This document shows positions 9,419 to 20,853 of a stretch of DNA of 64,000 nucleotides, piece after piece. The translations under genes and the position numbers were made by a program. Origin of the DNA: Lolium rigidum (taxonomy: Eukaryota > Streptophyta > Magnoliopsida > Poales > Poaceae); NCBI RefSeq assembly GCF_022539505.1, contig NC_061514.1:38965769-39029768 (forward strand), written 5' to 3'. Within the stretch, counting starts at the first letter, position 1. Each line of letters opens with the position of its first letter. The notes beneath the pieces were generated by a model, which saw only the letters and a list, made by a program, of their open reading frames with translations, did not search any database and was not told the DNA's origin.

Positions 9419-11986
9419 GCATCCCCAAGCTTAGTTCCGCTCGTCCCGAGCGAGTAAAACGATAACAAAGATAATTTCGAAGTGACATGCCATCATAATC
9501 TTGATCATACTATTTGTAAACATATGTAATGAATGCAGCGATCAAAACAAAGGTAATGACATGAGTAAACAACTGAATCATATGACAAAGACTTTTCATG
9601 AATAGTACTTCAAGACAAGCATCAATAAGTCTTGCATAAGAGTTAACTCATAAAGCAATAAATCAAAGTAAAGGTGTTGAAGCAACACATAGGAAGATTA
9701 AGTTTCAGCGGTTGCTTTGAACTTATAACATGTATATCTCATGGATATTGTCAACATAAAGTAATATAACAAGTGCAATATGCAAGTATGTAGGAATCAA
9801 TACACAGTTCACACAAGTGTTTGCTTCTTAAGGTGGAAGGAGATAGGTAAACTGACTCAACAATAAAAGTAAAAGAAAGGTCCTTCAAAGAGGAAAGCAT
9901 CGATTGCTGTATTTGTGCTAGAGCTTTTATTTTGAAAACATGAAACAATTTTGTCAACGGTAGTAATAAAGCATATGAGTTATGTAAATTATATCTTACA
10001 AGTTGCAAGCCTCATGCATAGTATACTAATAGTGTCCGCACCTCGTCCTACTTAGCTTGGACTACCGGATCTTTGCATGCCATGTTTCAACCAAGTGTGA
10101 CAAAGGGGTACCTCCATGCCGCCTGTACAAAGGTCTAAGGAGAATGCTCGCATTTTTGATTTCTCGCTTTTGATTATTCTCAACTTAGACATCCATACCG
10201 GGACAACATGGACAACAGATAATGGACTCCTCTTAAATGCATAAGCATGTAGCAATGATTATTATTCTCATATGAGATTGAGGATATATGTCCAAAACTG
10301 AAACTTCAACCATGATTCATGGCTTTAGTTAGCGGCTCAATGTTCTTCTCTAACAATTTGCATGCTCCAATCATTAAGGTGATAGATCCTTCAGACAAGA
10401 CGGACATGCATAGCAACTCACATGATATTCAACAATAGTTGATGGCGTTCCCAGAAGCATGGTTATCGCACAACAAGCAACTTAATAAAAGATAAAGTGC
10501 ATAAGTACATATTCAATACTACGATAGTCTTTAAGGCTATTTTGTCCCATGAGCTATATATTGCAAAGGTGAATGATGGAATTTTAAAGGTAGCACTCAA
10601 GCAATTTACTTTGGAATGGCGGAAAAATACCATGTAGTAGGTAGGTATGGTGGACACAAATGGCATAGTAGTTGGCTCAAGGATTTTGGATGCATGAGAA
10701 GTATTCCCTCTCGATACAAGGTTTAGGCTAGCAAGGTTATTTGAAGCAAACTCAAGGATGAACAAGTGCAGCAAAACTCACATAAAAGACATATTGTAAA
10801 CATTATAAGACTCTACACCGTCTTCCTTGTTGTTCAAAACTCAATACTAGATATTATCTAGACCTTAGAGAGACCAAATATGCAAATCAAATTTTAGCAA
10901 GCTCTATGTATTTCTTCATTAATGGGTGCAAAGCATATGATGCAAGAGCTTAAACATGAGCACAACAATTGCCAAGTATCACATTATCCAAGACATTTAG
11001 AATTACTACATGTAGCATTTTCCAATTCCAACCATATAACAATTTAACGAAGAAGAAACTTCGCCTTGAACATTATGAGTAAAGCCTAAGGACACATGTG
11101 TCCATATGCAACAACGGAGCGTGTCTCTCTCCCACAAAGTGAATGCTAGGATCCATTTTATTCAAACAAAAACAAAAACAAAAACAAACCGACGCTCCAA
11201 GTAAAGAACACAAGATGTGATTGAATAAAAATATAGTTTCGGGGGAGGAACCTGATGATGTTGTCGATGAAGAAGGGGATGCCTTGGGCATCCCAAGCTT
11301 AGATGCTTGAGTCTTCTTAGAATATGCAGGGGTGAACCACGGGGGCATCCCCAAGCTTAGAGCTTTCACTCCTCTTGATCATAGTATATCATTCTCCTCT
11401 CTTGACCCTTGAAAACTTCCTTCACACCAAACTTCAAGCAAACTCATTAGAGGGTTAGTGCACAATTAATAATTCACTCATTCAGAGGTGACACAATCAT
11501 TATTTTCACTTCTGGACATTGCATAAACCTACTGGACATTAATGGATCAAAGAAATAAATCCAACATAGCAAAAGAGGCAATGCGAAATAAAAGGCAGAA
11601 TCTGTCAAAAACAGAACAGTCCGTAAAGACGAATTTAAAGCTGGCACCAGACTTGCTCAAATGGAAAAACTCAAAACTAATGAAAGTTGCGTACATGTCT
11701 GAGGATCACGCTCGTAAATTGGCAGATTTTTTCGAATTTTCTACAGAGGACTGTGCCCAGATTCGTGACAGACAGCAATGCTGTTTCTGCGCAGCGATCC
11801 CAAATATAACATCAACTTTGACATAGAAACTTTACTTGGCACAAAAACATGATAAGGAGAGGTTGCTACAGTAGTAAATAACTTCCAAGACTCAACAAAA
11901 CAAAAAATTGCTGTAGGTAAAAACATGGGTTGTCTCCCATAAGCGCTTTTCTTTAACGCCTTTCAGCTAGGCGCAGAAAGTGCAAA
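9419..11986 (-). other. Non-coding internal region of the LTR retrotransposon
   Basis: About 2.5 kb between the gag-like ORF and the purine tract. Only short open frames occur on both strands, none with a recognisable pol motif. A CAAAAA-type run lies at 11164-11187. The same region recurs inverted at 47178-49351, which shows it is an element sequence and not host DNA. Confidence 0.75.
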
Positions 11987-12634
11987 TCAAGTAACATCGA
12001 GAGTAGAAGCATCAACATTATTACCTTGGGAGCTGGGAGTTTTCTCAACAATGCATTGTATCTGGTCTATATAGGTAACTCCTCTCTCATTGCTCCTAGG
12101 CTTACTATTCTCATCAAACAAATTTTCAGGAACAAGCCAAGCATAGTTGTTTTCCAAAGCTTCATGCATTCCTAGTAGTTTACTAGGTATTGGCGCTTTA
12201 ATTTCCCTTCCATCATTAACATTATTAGTATACTTAATTCTATCCATATCCATCTTTTCAAGTATTTGTTTAAAATTAGGAAAGAAACCAAGCCTCTTAT
12301 GCTTAATAAAAACTTTTCTAGCTTCTTTAACTATATCCTCAAATTCTCTAACAAGGACTTTTAAAACAAAATTTCTCTTTTCCCCCATCTCTATATCCGA
12401 AAGTGTAAGAAACATATGTTGTATTATGGGATTGAGATTAACAAATCTAGTTTCTAACATGTGTATCAAACAGGCAGAAGCACTTTTATAAGTAGGAGCA
12501 GTTTTTAATAATGGTATATCTTCAAAATCTTCATCCATACTAACATGGGTGAAAAATTCTTCTATATTATCTCTTCCAATGATACACCCTCGTCCTACCG
12601 GTATCTCTTCCAAAGTAAACTTAGGATTAAGCAT
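11987..12634 (-). CDS. Gag-like / unknown ORF of the non-autonomous LTR retrotransposon
   Basis: The minus-strand frame is open from an ATG at 12634 (MLNPKFTLEEIPVGRGCIIG) to the stop at 11987, about 215 residues; an upstream in-frame ATG at 12679 is less likely because it lies in the T-rich leader. It is rich in Lys/Glu and hydrophobic residues and lacks a CCHC zinc knuckle or protease motif. Notable blocks are FVLKVLVREFEDIVKEARKV and PIPSKLLGMHEALENNYAWL. It is the only long frame in the element, placed just after the primer-binding region, as expected for gag. Proteins of this type are known from high-copy Triticeae gypsy elements that lack pol; the function is unproven. Confidence 0.65.
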   Translation of the reverse strand: MLNPKFTLEEIPVGRGCIIGRDNIEEFFTHVSMDEDFEDIPLLKTAPTYKSASACLIHMLETRFVNLNPIIQHMFLTLSDIEMGEKRNFVLKVLVREFEDIVKEARKVFIKHKRLGFFPNFKQILEKMDMDRIKYTNNVNDGREIKAPIPSKLLGMHEALENNYAWLVPENLFDENSKPRSNERGVTYIDQIQCIVEKTPSSQGNNVDASTLDVT

Positions 12635-12888
12635 GATGAAATAAGTAAAAAGTAAACTAGGCAAACAAAGTAAAGACAAGTAACTAATTTTTTTGTGTTT
12701 TTTGATATAGAGAGCAAGACAGTAAATAAAGTAAAACTAGCAACTAATTTTTTTGTGTTTTGTTTAGTGCAGCAAACAAAGTAGTAAATAAAATAAAGCA
12801 AGACAAAAACAAAGTAAAGAGATTGAGAAGTGGAGACTCCCCTTGCAGCGTGTCTTGATCTCCCCGGCAACGGCGCCGAAATTTAGCT

Positions 12889-14473
12889 TGATACGCGTAG
12901 ATGCACACGTCCGTTGGGAACCCCAAGTGGAAGGTATGATGCGTATAGAAGCAAGTTTCCCTCAGTATGAAACCAAGGTTTAATCGAACCGGTAGGAGCC
13001 AAGAAGCACGTTGAAGGTTGATGGTCGCGAAATGTGATGCGGCGCAACACCGAGGATTCTGCGCCAACGTGGAATCCGCACAACAAAACCAAAGTACTTT
13101 GCCCCAACGAAACAGTGAGGTTGTCAATCTCACCGGCTTGCTGTAACAAAGGATTAAACGTATCGAGTGGAAGATGTTTGCAAAGAAAACGGTAAACACA
13201 ATTGCAGTAGATTGTATGCTATGTAAAGAATAGGACCGGGGTCCACAGTTCACTAGAGGTGTCTCTCCCATAAGATAAAAGCATGTTGGGTGAACAAATT
13301 ACAGTCGGGCAATTGAAAAATAGAGAAAGGCATAACAATGCATATACATGATATGATAAATATAGTGAGATTTAATTGGGCATTACGACAAAGTACATAG
13401 ACCGCCATCCAACTGCATCTATGCCTAACAAGTCCACCTTCAGGTTATCATCCGAACCCCATTCAGTATTAAGTTGCTAAGCAACAGACAATTGCATTAA
13501 GTATGGTGCGTAATGTAATCAACAACTACATCCTTAGACATAGAATCAATGTTTTATCCCTAGTGGCAACAGCACATCCACAACCTTAGAACTTTACATC
13601 ACACTGTCCCAGATTTAATGGAGGCATGAACCCACTATCGAGCATAAATACTCCCTCTTGGAGTTAAGAGTACAAACTTGGCCAGAGCCTCTACTAATAA
13701 CGGAGAGCATGCAAGATCATAAACAACACATAAACAATAGATTGATAATCACCATAATCATAGTACTCTCTATCCATCGGATCCCGACAAACACAACATA
13801 TAGTATTACGGATAGATGATCTTGATCATGTTAGGCAGCTCACAAGATCCAACAATGAAGCACAACAAGGAGAAGACGACCATCTAGCTACTGCTATGGA
13901 CCCATGGTCCAGGGGTGAACTACTCACTCATCACTCCGGAGGCGATCATGGCGATGAAGAGTCCTCCGGGAGATGAATCCCCTCTCCGGCAGGGGTGCGG
14001 AGGCGATCTCTGAATCCCCGAGATGGGATTCGCGGCGGCGCGTCTGCGGAAGGTTTTCCGTATCGTGGCTCTCGGTGCTGGGGGTTTCGCGACGGAGACT
14101 TTAAGTAGGCGGAAGGGCAATGCGGGGGCCACACGAGGGGCCCGGGGGCAGGCCGGCGCGGCCGGGGCTTGGGCCGCGCCGCCCTAGCCCCGGCTGCCTC
14201 GTGGCCCCACTTCGTTATCTCTTCGGTCTTACGGAAGCTTCGTGCAAAAATAGGACCACAGGCGAAAGTTTCGTCCAATTCCGAGAATATTTCCTTACTA
14301 GGATTTACGAAACCAAAAACAGCGAGAAACGACAAGCGGCTCTTCGGCATCTTGTTAATAGGTTAGTTCCAGAAAATGCATAAATATGACATATAATGTG
14401 CATAAAACATGTAGGTATCATCAATAAAGTAGCATGGAACATAAGAAATTATCGATACGTTGGAGACGTATCA
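12889..14473 (-). repeat. LTR (5' LTR in element orientation)
   Basis: TG...CA termini intact (TGATACGCG...GACGTATCA), 1585 bp. On the minus strand it would drive the gag-like ORF. It is directly followed by the target duplication GTGAT. Confidence 0.92.
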
Positions 14474-16477
14474 GTGATCGCAAGCCACCATCACCTCCTC
14501 CTACTGATCACATGTCGACACCATCACCCCATGGGTACGACGTCGACCACGACATCCGTAGTCCATCTCCATCTCCAGCGCCGCCGCCTCCGCCCACTAA
14601 GACTCGGTATGCACCCGGCCGGAAGCGTTTCAAGAGTCCTACCCGCAAGTTGTCGCCCCTCCCAAGAGTACCAAAGGTTCCTCCCCCGTCCTTGGGATCT
14701 TACTTGTCGAGCAAAATGCGGCCGCTGTTGCGAAACACAACTATGATCATTTCCATAAGCCAAAACCTCCAGCGCGCGAGCCATTCACCGAGAAGCAAAT
14801 AGCATATGCTACTTCTTTTCGAACACACCATCGCAATATGACTTGCACGAGAAAAAGGATGACTATACACGCCACCTTGCGAAGGTAATTGATGACAAGG
14901 CTAAAAAGAAGAAGGAGGATGACGAGGCTAAGAAGAAGAAGGAGGATGACGAGGCTAAGAAGAAGGAGGATGGCAAGGCTAAGGAGAAGGATAGTGCTAG
15001 CACGAGCAAATCATCGGCCGGGAAGAAGACAAGTGCACCCCTCAAGGCGCCCAAGCAAACGACAAAAGGCAAAAAAGAAAGGAAGTTTCCCAGCTCGGAG
15101 AACAGGCCAAACAATCGATCCCAGCACTCAAAGTGTTTGATGTTCCCAAGCATGTACAGGAACATGGTGAAGGTTTCAATCTGGAAGAAGGCGAGGCGCT
15201 AGCGGCTCGATGTCCCGTACCGTGGAGGAATTGCTGAGTGCCGCGAGATGTTGCACTACCCTTTGCCGACATAGCTCCTACATTTGTCTACGGGGCCGAC
15301 TTGGTCGGTAGAGAGCGAGCTGGATAAAATGCCAACGCATATGCGGAATTTGCATCAGTGGTACCTTGATGCGTGCAAGGAGAACCAAAAGTACATCGTG
15401 GCGAAGATCCCACGTGAATATTACTACCGAAAGGAGGAGATCCATATTGAGATGAATGAACTCTGGCAGTTATTCAATTTAGAAGCCCTCGACAAATCTC
15501 TCATGAGCTGCTATTGCTTGTAAGTTGTTAACTACATCTAAATTCATTTTCATTCGGTTCATGTTCGTTTTCATTGCATATACTCATTATATCTTATGTG
15601 TTCTCTTATGCGAGATGAAGATCAGTGAATGCAAAAGTAATAATATTATCAATATTGGGTTTGTTGACCCCGATAAAGTACATGTTCAAACGGTAAAGCA
15701 TAGCGCGTTAGATACGGGGAAACCTACTAAGGTTTTTGGGGGAGCAAAATTTACGTGATTCAATACTGTTTCCTTACAACTACGAGTGAGAGTCTTAATG
15801 ATCTTTTATGCACATTCAGTTTTGCTTACTCGATGTTAAGTGTAATTCCTGACGTATATACATAAACATGTGCAGCTTCCATTGGATTCTACTAGACATT
15901 CAACTTGATAAGGGAATAGTTGAAGTAAGGGACCCAATGAGTAGAGGCACTGGACGGGTTCCGCGACCTGCGAGAAGTTGCTCCAAGTGTAATTTCCTTC
16001 ATCGCCGCGCTATATCTTTCGTGAGATATCAATTAATTATCCACTCATTCAATCATTCTTTTGCACGGCAGGACTTGGAAAGCTTTCAAGAAAAACATTA
16101 AGGGTACACAGGCGGAGAAGCTAACATTTACTACTGTACCGTGCGCCCGGCAGCCACAAGGGACGAATCTATGTGGATACTACGTTTGCGAGTTCATTCG
16201 CATGTTAACCATCGAGAAGCAGAACAATAATAAATTCAACGTAAGCAATAACATTCACAACTTTATTTATTTTCGTCAATATTTCGTTATCACATTGATA
16301 TAGTCATACTCATCATCTCATTTTCCTATATAGGTCGACTACATGCGGGACACACTCGAACCAAAGGAACACCTACTAGGAATTGCGGAGGAAGTGGCGG
16401 GAGTTTTGCTTAGAGAAGTAATAGACAACAACGGCTTGTTTAGTCCAAATAGGCGCTCTCCCTCTCCCAAAGTTTAA
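14474..16477 (+). pseudogene. CACTA second ORF, 3' half, with C-terminal Ulp1-type (C48) cysteine protease domain
   Basis: The frame resumes exactly in phase after the retrotransposon: Ser/Pro linker (PSPSPAPPPPPTKTRYAPGR, 14560-14625), the block PPAREPFTEKQIAYATSF (14768-14821, different frame), then a Lys/Glu/Asp repeat (KAKKKKEDDE units, 14905-14985), and LHQWYLDACKENQKYIVAKI (15350-15409). The protease core follows over several exons. WILLDIQLDKGIVEVRDP preceded by FH (15876-15937) supplies the His; QPQGTNLCGYYVCEF (16150-16194) supplies the Gln and the catalytic Cys. A GT-AG intron (16240-16334) leads to the last exon (VDYMRDTLEPKEHLLGIAEE), stop at 16475-16477. Frameshifts near 14722, 14822 and 15085, an in-frame stop near 15235, and a poor acceptor near 15615 mark it as broken. 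Ulp-like proteases are common captured domains of plant CACTA and MULE elements. Confidence 0.8.
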
Positions 16478-16919
16478 TTAGTCCCGGTAGTCGTGAGCTC
16501 ATGTATATATATAGTAAGGGGAATCGACTTTTGTTTCCAATATTTGGTTGATCAATCTATATATAAATGAACGTGTGTACAACTTCTAGTAGCGTATAAA
16601 TATATGCAACTTTTATTTCGAATAAAAGGGGCGGTGGCGGCGGGGGCAGGGTGGGGGGCTGCATCCCTCAAACCCTAAAGCGAGCAGGTTTACGGGAGCG
16701 CCACATCGAGGACCTTTTGCCGCGGGTGGTAATACCGCCCGCGACAAAGGGTACGTCCCACTGCGCGCCCGCGTCTGCCACGTGGTCGACCATATGTCGC
16801 GGGTGGTAAGAGACCCGCGACAAAAGGTGGACCTTTTATCGCGCCTCCGTTGTCGCGGTTGGCCGCCCGCGACAAAAGGGGCTTACCACCCGCGGCAAAA
16901 GGCCTCTTCTCCACTAGTG
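16478..16919. repeat. CACTA 3' subterminal repeats and terminal inverted repeat
   Basis: After the ORF2 stop comes about 140 bp of AT-rich 3' flank and a G-rich tract (16626-16660). Then at least eight motifs of the form CCTTTTGTCGCGGG or its complement lie between 16707 and 16905. The element closes with GAGGCCT-type spacer and CTTCTCCACTAGTG at 16906-16919. Confidence 0.85.
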
Positions 16920-17882
16920 GAACAAGTGTCACGGGGAAGCTGGGCAGCATATGGGTTAGAGGCCATTCCCTGTTACAGTTTGAGACGTTAACATCTGGGG
17001 CTACAGCAACCGAGATCGCCAGGCGATTAGGGAACACGATCATATGGAGAAGGCCGGTCGGCGAACCCTCATTACATATGCCGCCCTCAGATCGATGCCA
17101 CGCTCCCCTAGCCGAAGTTTGTCTGCACCATCTCATCACGTCCGGGAGTACCGATCTGACAGTGCTACTCCGCTCGCCTCATCTCGGGTCACCTCACTTG
17201 TCGTTGGAGATGTCAGGTTCAGGTGGCTCATTCACTTGACCCGATCTCCAACGGTAGGCGTCGATGCCCGCAAGCCATGTGAGGCTTCGCCGGCCGGCAG
17301 GTCAGTCGGGCCGTGCATTCATCGACATCTCTTATCCCTGAGCCGGGCGTCGATCCAGCCCAACCAATAACTGAGTGTCGTGGCGGGAAAATATCATATG
17401 ATACCATTCCTCAACATTTAAATTTACAAGTTCTTAAGAATTTAGAAAAAAAAAAGTGTTTACAAGAGGCAAGTTCACAATCCCTATAATTTTCCGATCC
17501 AAATTTGAAACACCATAGAAACAGACAGAAAAAAAAAAGACAAATCCAACATAATTAGTGTCACGAAAAAATAAATCCATCAAGTGGTGGCTTTGAAGGT
17601 GGCAACTGTATCTTAATAAGTTTGTTTGGGGTGATTTCCACTACTCACCTGCTGGGTCGTGTGCATGGAAAACAAAAACAAAAAAAATCGGCTCTACATT
17701 AACCATCCAAGATCTATTTATGGAGATGCAAGAACACTCGAAGCCATATAAATAACAAACCCATAGGTTAAGGGGAACGCAACCATGTATGATGAGAAAC
17801 TTGGAGCATACGCTGAACAATATCAACTATAGACGGAAATATACTCCTTTCGTCCCATAAAAAGCAAATACAACAAAATATA
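16920..17882. other. Unassigned sequence
   Basis: 16920-17390 is GC-balanced with overlapping open frames on one strand but no recognisable domain. A short inverted repeat (CGTTGGAGAT / ATCTCCAACG) lies at 17201-17251. 17391-17882 is AT-rich with A-runs and nothing gene-like. Confidence 0.5.
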
Positions 17883-17973
17883 CTCCTTCCATCCCACAAA
17901 AAATATACCAACTTTGCAAAATTTAGATGTTTTTATACACTAAGTTGGGACCATTTTTGTGAAATGGAGCGAA
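17883..17973. mobile_element. Stowaway-type MITE
   Basis: Begins CTCCTTCCATCCCACAAAAA and ends with the imperfect inverse TTTTTGTGAAATGGAGCGAA, flanked on both sides by TA, the Stowaway (mariner) target. Length 91 bp. A second partial CTCCTTTCGTCCCATAAAAA terminus at 17848 suggests another remnant immediately to the left. Confidence 0.75.
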
Positions 17974-20018
17974 TAGACTAGATAGAACACAATTTCACAA
18001 GATAGTCGAATAATGAAATAAAAATATGGCTTAAAAAGACCTTATGGAAGAAGACAGCCGCCGCCTTTCAAAAACCCTAGCCACGTCCACTTCAGCCTCT
18101 TCCATAGATCGGTTCCCCCTTCTCTGGTCGGCTTCGCCGTTGTCAGGAGGAGTGGGGAACCCGATCTATGTGTGGAGTTTCCAATAAAAGTACTGTTTTC
18201 AGTAGATTATTTTAGGGTTTTTGTAGTCGTCTACTTGTTGATTTCCCCTCAATGGAGATGGCATCGTCTGCAATAAGTAATCTTGGGCTTTTCGTTCGAC
18301 GGCGAGGTCTCCTTCCCAACGTCAATGATGGTGTTGAAAGATTACAATTCTCTAGGTATGGTTCTTCAGATCTTGCTTCGCCAAATCAATTTTGGATATT
18401 TTTTCGTGGTTGCCACGAGGAGGATTATCCCCGAGGTTTTTGTCCCGGCTGCTACGTCCTCGACAATGGTGATCCGTACTTTCGGCTCTCCATCCACATC
18501 GACAAGGCTAGTCAGTTTTTATTCTCCGACATACTAGTATTGGTACTCTTGCCGATGTTGAGTGACCGTTTTAATAGTTGCGCGCTTGCACGCAACCTTG
18601 ACATTGTATCTCAAATTAAAATTATGAGAGAACCTTCGTTGGTATTTATAGGTCTATGATTTGTTATCTATCTTTGGTTGTCTTCAGGAAAATATAAGAT
18701 TGTGTCTTAAAAGAAAAAAGCGGTTGAAGACCTCGAAGATTATATTTTAGAATTTATTTTATAATCCTTAGAGACACCTCTTGTACCTCTACCATGTACT
18801 ATTTGTTACTATACATATTGATTGTCAAAAATATATGGCTTAAAAAGGATCAACAACGGAATAAGCTAAAAACATAAGAGGAACACAAAAAATAAAAGAA
18901 ATCAAGAGAGAAGAAAATTAGAGAAAATGGAACAAACGGACTACTTTCGTGATTCATCGGGACGCATGAACGAAGGAAATATGTACACGGCACACGAACA
19001 AAAGGGGCGGGGGCATGTCAGTTGAAAACAGACAAGTTTGGAAAATCTGCAAATTTTAGTTTCTGGACACTGGATCATGCACCAACCGGTCAGATCAAAG
19101 TCTGTATCCCCATCGCATCACCCCGCGTTATTGTGATATTATTATAACCATCTCTGGCCCTTTCTAGATTGCTTATAATCTCAAGAGAAAATCGATTCTA
19201 TTGATTAGCACCACTAAGAAACTCATTTTTTTTACATAAGTGTAAACTAGATGATCTGCACAGGAATTGTAACAATCACCAGAAAACTTTGCTGCATATT
19301 TCTTTTAGGCTTTATAGTTTTCACATATATGACAGGATATCTGAAGACGGTTCATGAGCGAAACCAAGAATAAACATACATATTCGCCATTTCATTGTTT
19401 CCTAGGGATCATTCCATGAACAAACAAAGAATTAGGCATGATTCAACCTGCACCCATGTGATGAAAACACTGTCACGCTCACCATTCATATCACACATAA
19501 AGTTCAAAATCCGATAAGGAACATAAAAACGATCTCTAGATTGGAACGGGTCAAGGAGTAAAATCCCATTTAAGAGAACAAATCAACATTTAAAAAGAAT
19601 ACACCCCATGGAACATATCAATGCAGGAAGACAAGACCCGAACCCTTCGGGCGCGTTTGGTAGGCTGCATGTCCCTTGGCTCGCATCGGCCCAACTTTTT
19701 TTGGCCCGTTTGGTTACCTGGTCGACGCCGTGTTCTTGCAGGAATCGGTTCTCAAAGCACCCTCGGGCCAGGCCCTGGAGGAACGCCCGGTTCGGCCGTT
19801 TCTAGCGAGCCACCCCCGTTTCCGCAGAAGTGGAGAACGCGGCGTCCTCGCAGAGCTACCGCGGGAGCTCGCGCGGGACAGCGAAATCTCGGCGCCACGA
19901 ATTCGGTCACCTCGCTTAAATTTTCGCCAGCGTTTATAGGGGCGGCTCTCTCACCGGCAAATCAAAATCCCACATTTCTCCCCATTTCGAGCTCATCCAC
20001 CATCCCCGATCTAGCAAC
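17974..20018. other. Unassigned region with one open frame of uncertain meaning
   Basis: An open frame at 18252-18659 (MEMASSAISNLGLFVRRRGL, with RGCHEEDYPRGFCPGCYVLD) follows a C/T-rich leader with GGTTCCCCCTTCTC. I see no domain; the frame and the AT-rich tail ending near 18835 look more like a retroelement 3' remnant than a host gene. 18840-19600 is AT-rich without features. 19640-19710 (GGGCGCGTTTGGTAGGC) resembles the start of a Harbinger- or Mutator-type element. Confidence 0.35.
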
Positions 20019-20853
20019 ATGGCCGGCTCTACCTCACCCGCACGGTCGGCGAGGCTTGCGGCGACGGCTGTGGCGGCGGCTACTGGTCGCGGGGGATGGT
20101 CGTCTTCTTCGTCTGCGTTGATGACTTCGGTTGTGGTAAGTTTCTGCAAACCCTAGCCTTAGATCTACATCTTATGGGTACACAACCGGGGTCTGAACGA
20201 ATCCATTGTAGGACATTCCTTCATCGCCGGTGGAGGTTGTGGAGGTTTTCCAGGTTCCATCCGACTCTACGACGGGGACGGTGGTGTTGCCTGCATCTTC
20301 CACTGGGACGGTGGTGTTGCCTGCATCTTCGCCAGGGTCCCGTGATTCCCCTACCTCGGTGCTGCGTGTGGCTCCTTTGACTGTAAGGCCGATCTTACCT
20401 ACCTCACTGTTCTTTCATGTGGTATGCGGTAGTTCATAGATCTGCTAGTGCTTAAGGATGTCCATGTGGTAGTTCATTGATCTGCTAGTGTTTGTCATGT
20501 AGGCCATCATACCTTTGGGCTCCCCTGATCTGTCTGCGCCAACTGTGAATGGTCAGCCATCTCTGATAGCAAGCAAACCAGCCATGGTTTGGAAACCTGA
20601 GCTATCAGAGTTTGTGCTGAACCGGTTGGTTCAGCTCGTCACGTGCGATGTGCGCTTCAACATGTGATTCAAGGAGCAGCATATGAAGAAGGTAGCCGCG
20701 GATGTTCTTGCATTCGTCGGCGTACATGTCATCACTCTTCAGCTGTACAACCACATCAGAAACTGGAGGACGAAGTGGAGCGTCATCATGAAGATGAAAT
20801 CCGATCGCATTATGGACTGGAGCAAAAGATGGTTGCTGCTTCTACGGCGGTGA
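20019..20853 (+). pseudogene. Myb/SANT-like DNA-binding protein, three exons, nonsense mutation (possible PIF/Harbinger ORF1 relic)
   Basis: Exon 1 20019-20135 (MAGSTSPARSARLAATAVAA, donor GTAAG), exon 2 20212-20382 (DIPSSPVEVVEVFQVPSD, with a 24-bp tandem repeat GTVVLPASS), exon 3 from 20503. Exon 3 encodes the Myb/SANT-like domain: MVWKPELSEFVLNRLVQLVT, then FKEQHMKKVAADVLAFVGVH, then LQLYNHIRNWRTKWSVIMKM. An in-frame TGA at 20665-20667 separates the first two blocks at a place where the family has Gly-Phe, so one base (GGA to TGA) explains it. The frame ends at 20851-20853, shorter than the family's usual length. The first Trp is conserved. Such Myb/SANT-like (Myb_DNA-bind_3) proteins occur both as host proteins and as partners of PIF/Harbinger transposases; no transposase is visible nearby. 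Confidence 0.65.

Larger units (their letters stand above)
7823..14473 (-). mobile_element. Complete LTR retrotransposon (TGATACGTC-type, Sabrina/WHAM-like), non-autonomous
   Basis: A 6.65-kb element in minus orientation inside CACTA ORF2. Both LTRs (7823-9418, 12889-14473) and a 5-bp target duplication GTGAT (7818-7822 and 14474-14478) are visible. Read on the minus strand: LTR, a primer-binding-type stretch GGCGCCGTTGCCGGGG near 12862-12877, one gag-like ORF, about 2.5 kb without coding capacity, a purine tract GCTTGGGGATG at 9421-9431, and the second LTR. There is no protease, reverse transcriptase or integrase, so it depends on a helper. The family name is from recollection of LTR termini and is uncertain between related Triticeae families. 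Confidence 0.92.
1..16919 (+). mobile_element. CACTA (En/Spm) DNA transposon, 5' end outside window, interrupted by a nested LTR retrotransposon
   Basis: A degenerate autonomous-type CACTA element fills the left quarter of the window. What is seen: a TNP2-type transposase remnant first, then passenger genes, then a second ORF ending in a Ulp1-like protease, all followed by a subterminal region of alternating TTTTGTCGCGGG-type motifs in both orientations (about 16707-16905) and a terminus reading CTTCTCCACTAGTG at 16906-16919, i.e. the TAGTG end expected for the superfamily. The next three bases (GAA) would be the 3-bp target duplication, but the other end is out of view. Bases 7823-14473 are a later LTR retrotransposon insertion. 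Both element ORFs carry frameshifts, so this copy is probably not autonomous now. Confidence 0.9.

Noticed and set aside
11542..11826. Open frame beginning MDQRNKSNIAKEAM
   Set aside because: Lies antisense in the non-coding interior of the LTR element; the inverted copy recurs at 47178-47224 only because the element is repeated.
18252..18659. 135-codon frame
   Set aside because: No domain, AT-rich retroelement-like 3' context; left as unassigned rather than a gene.
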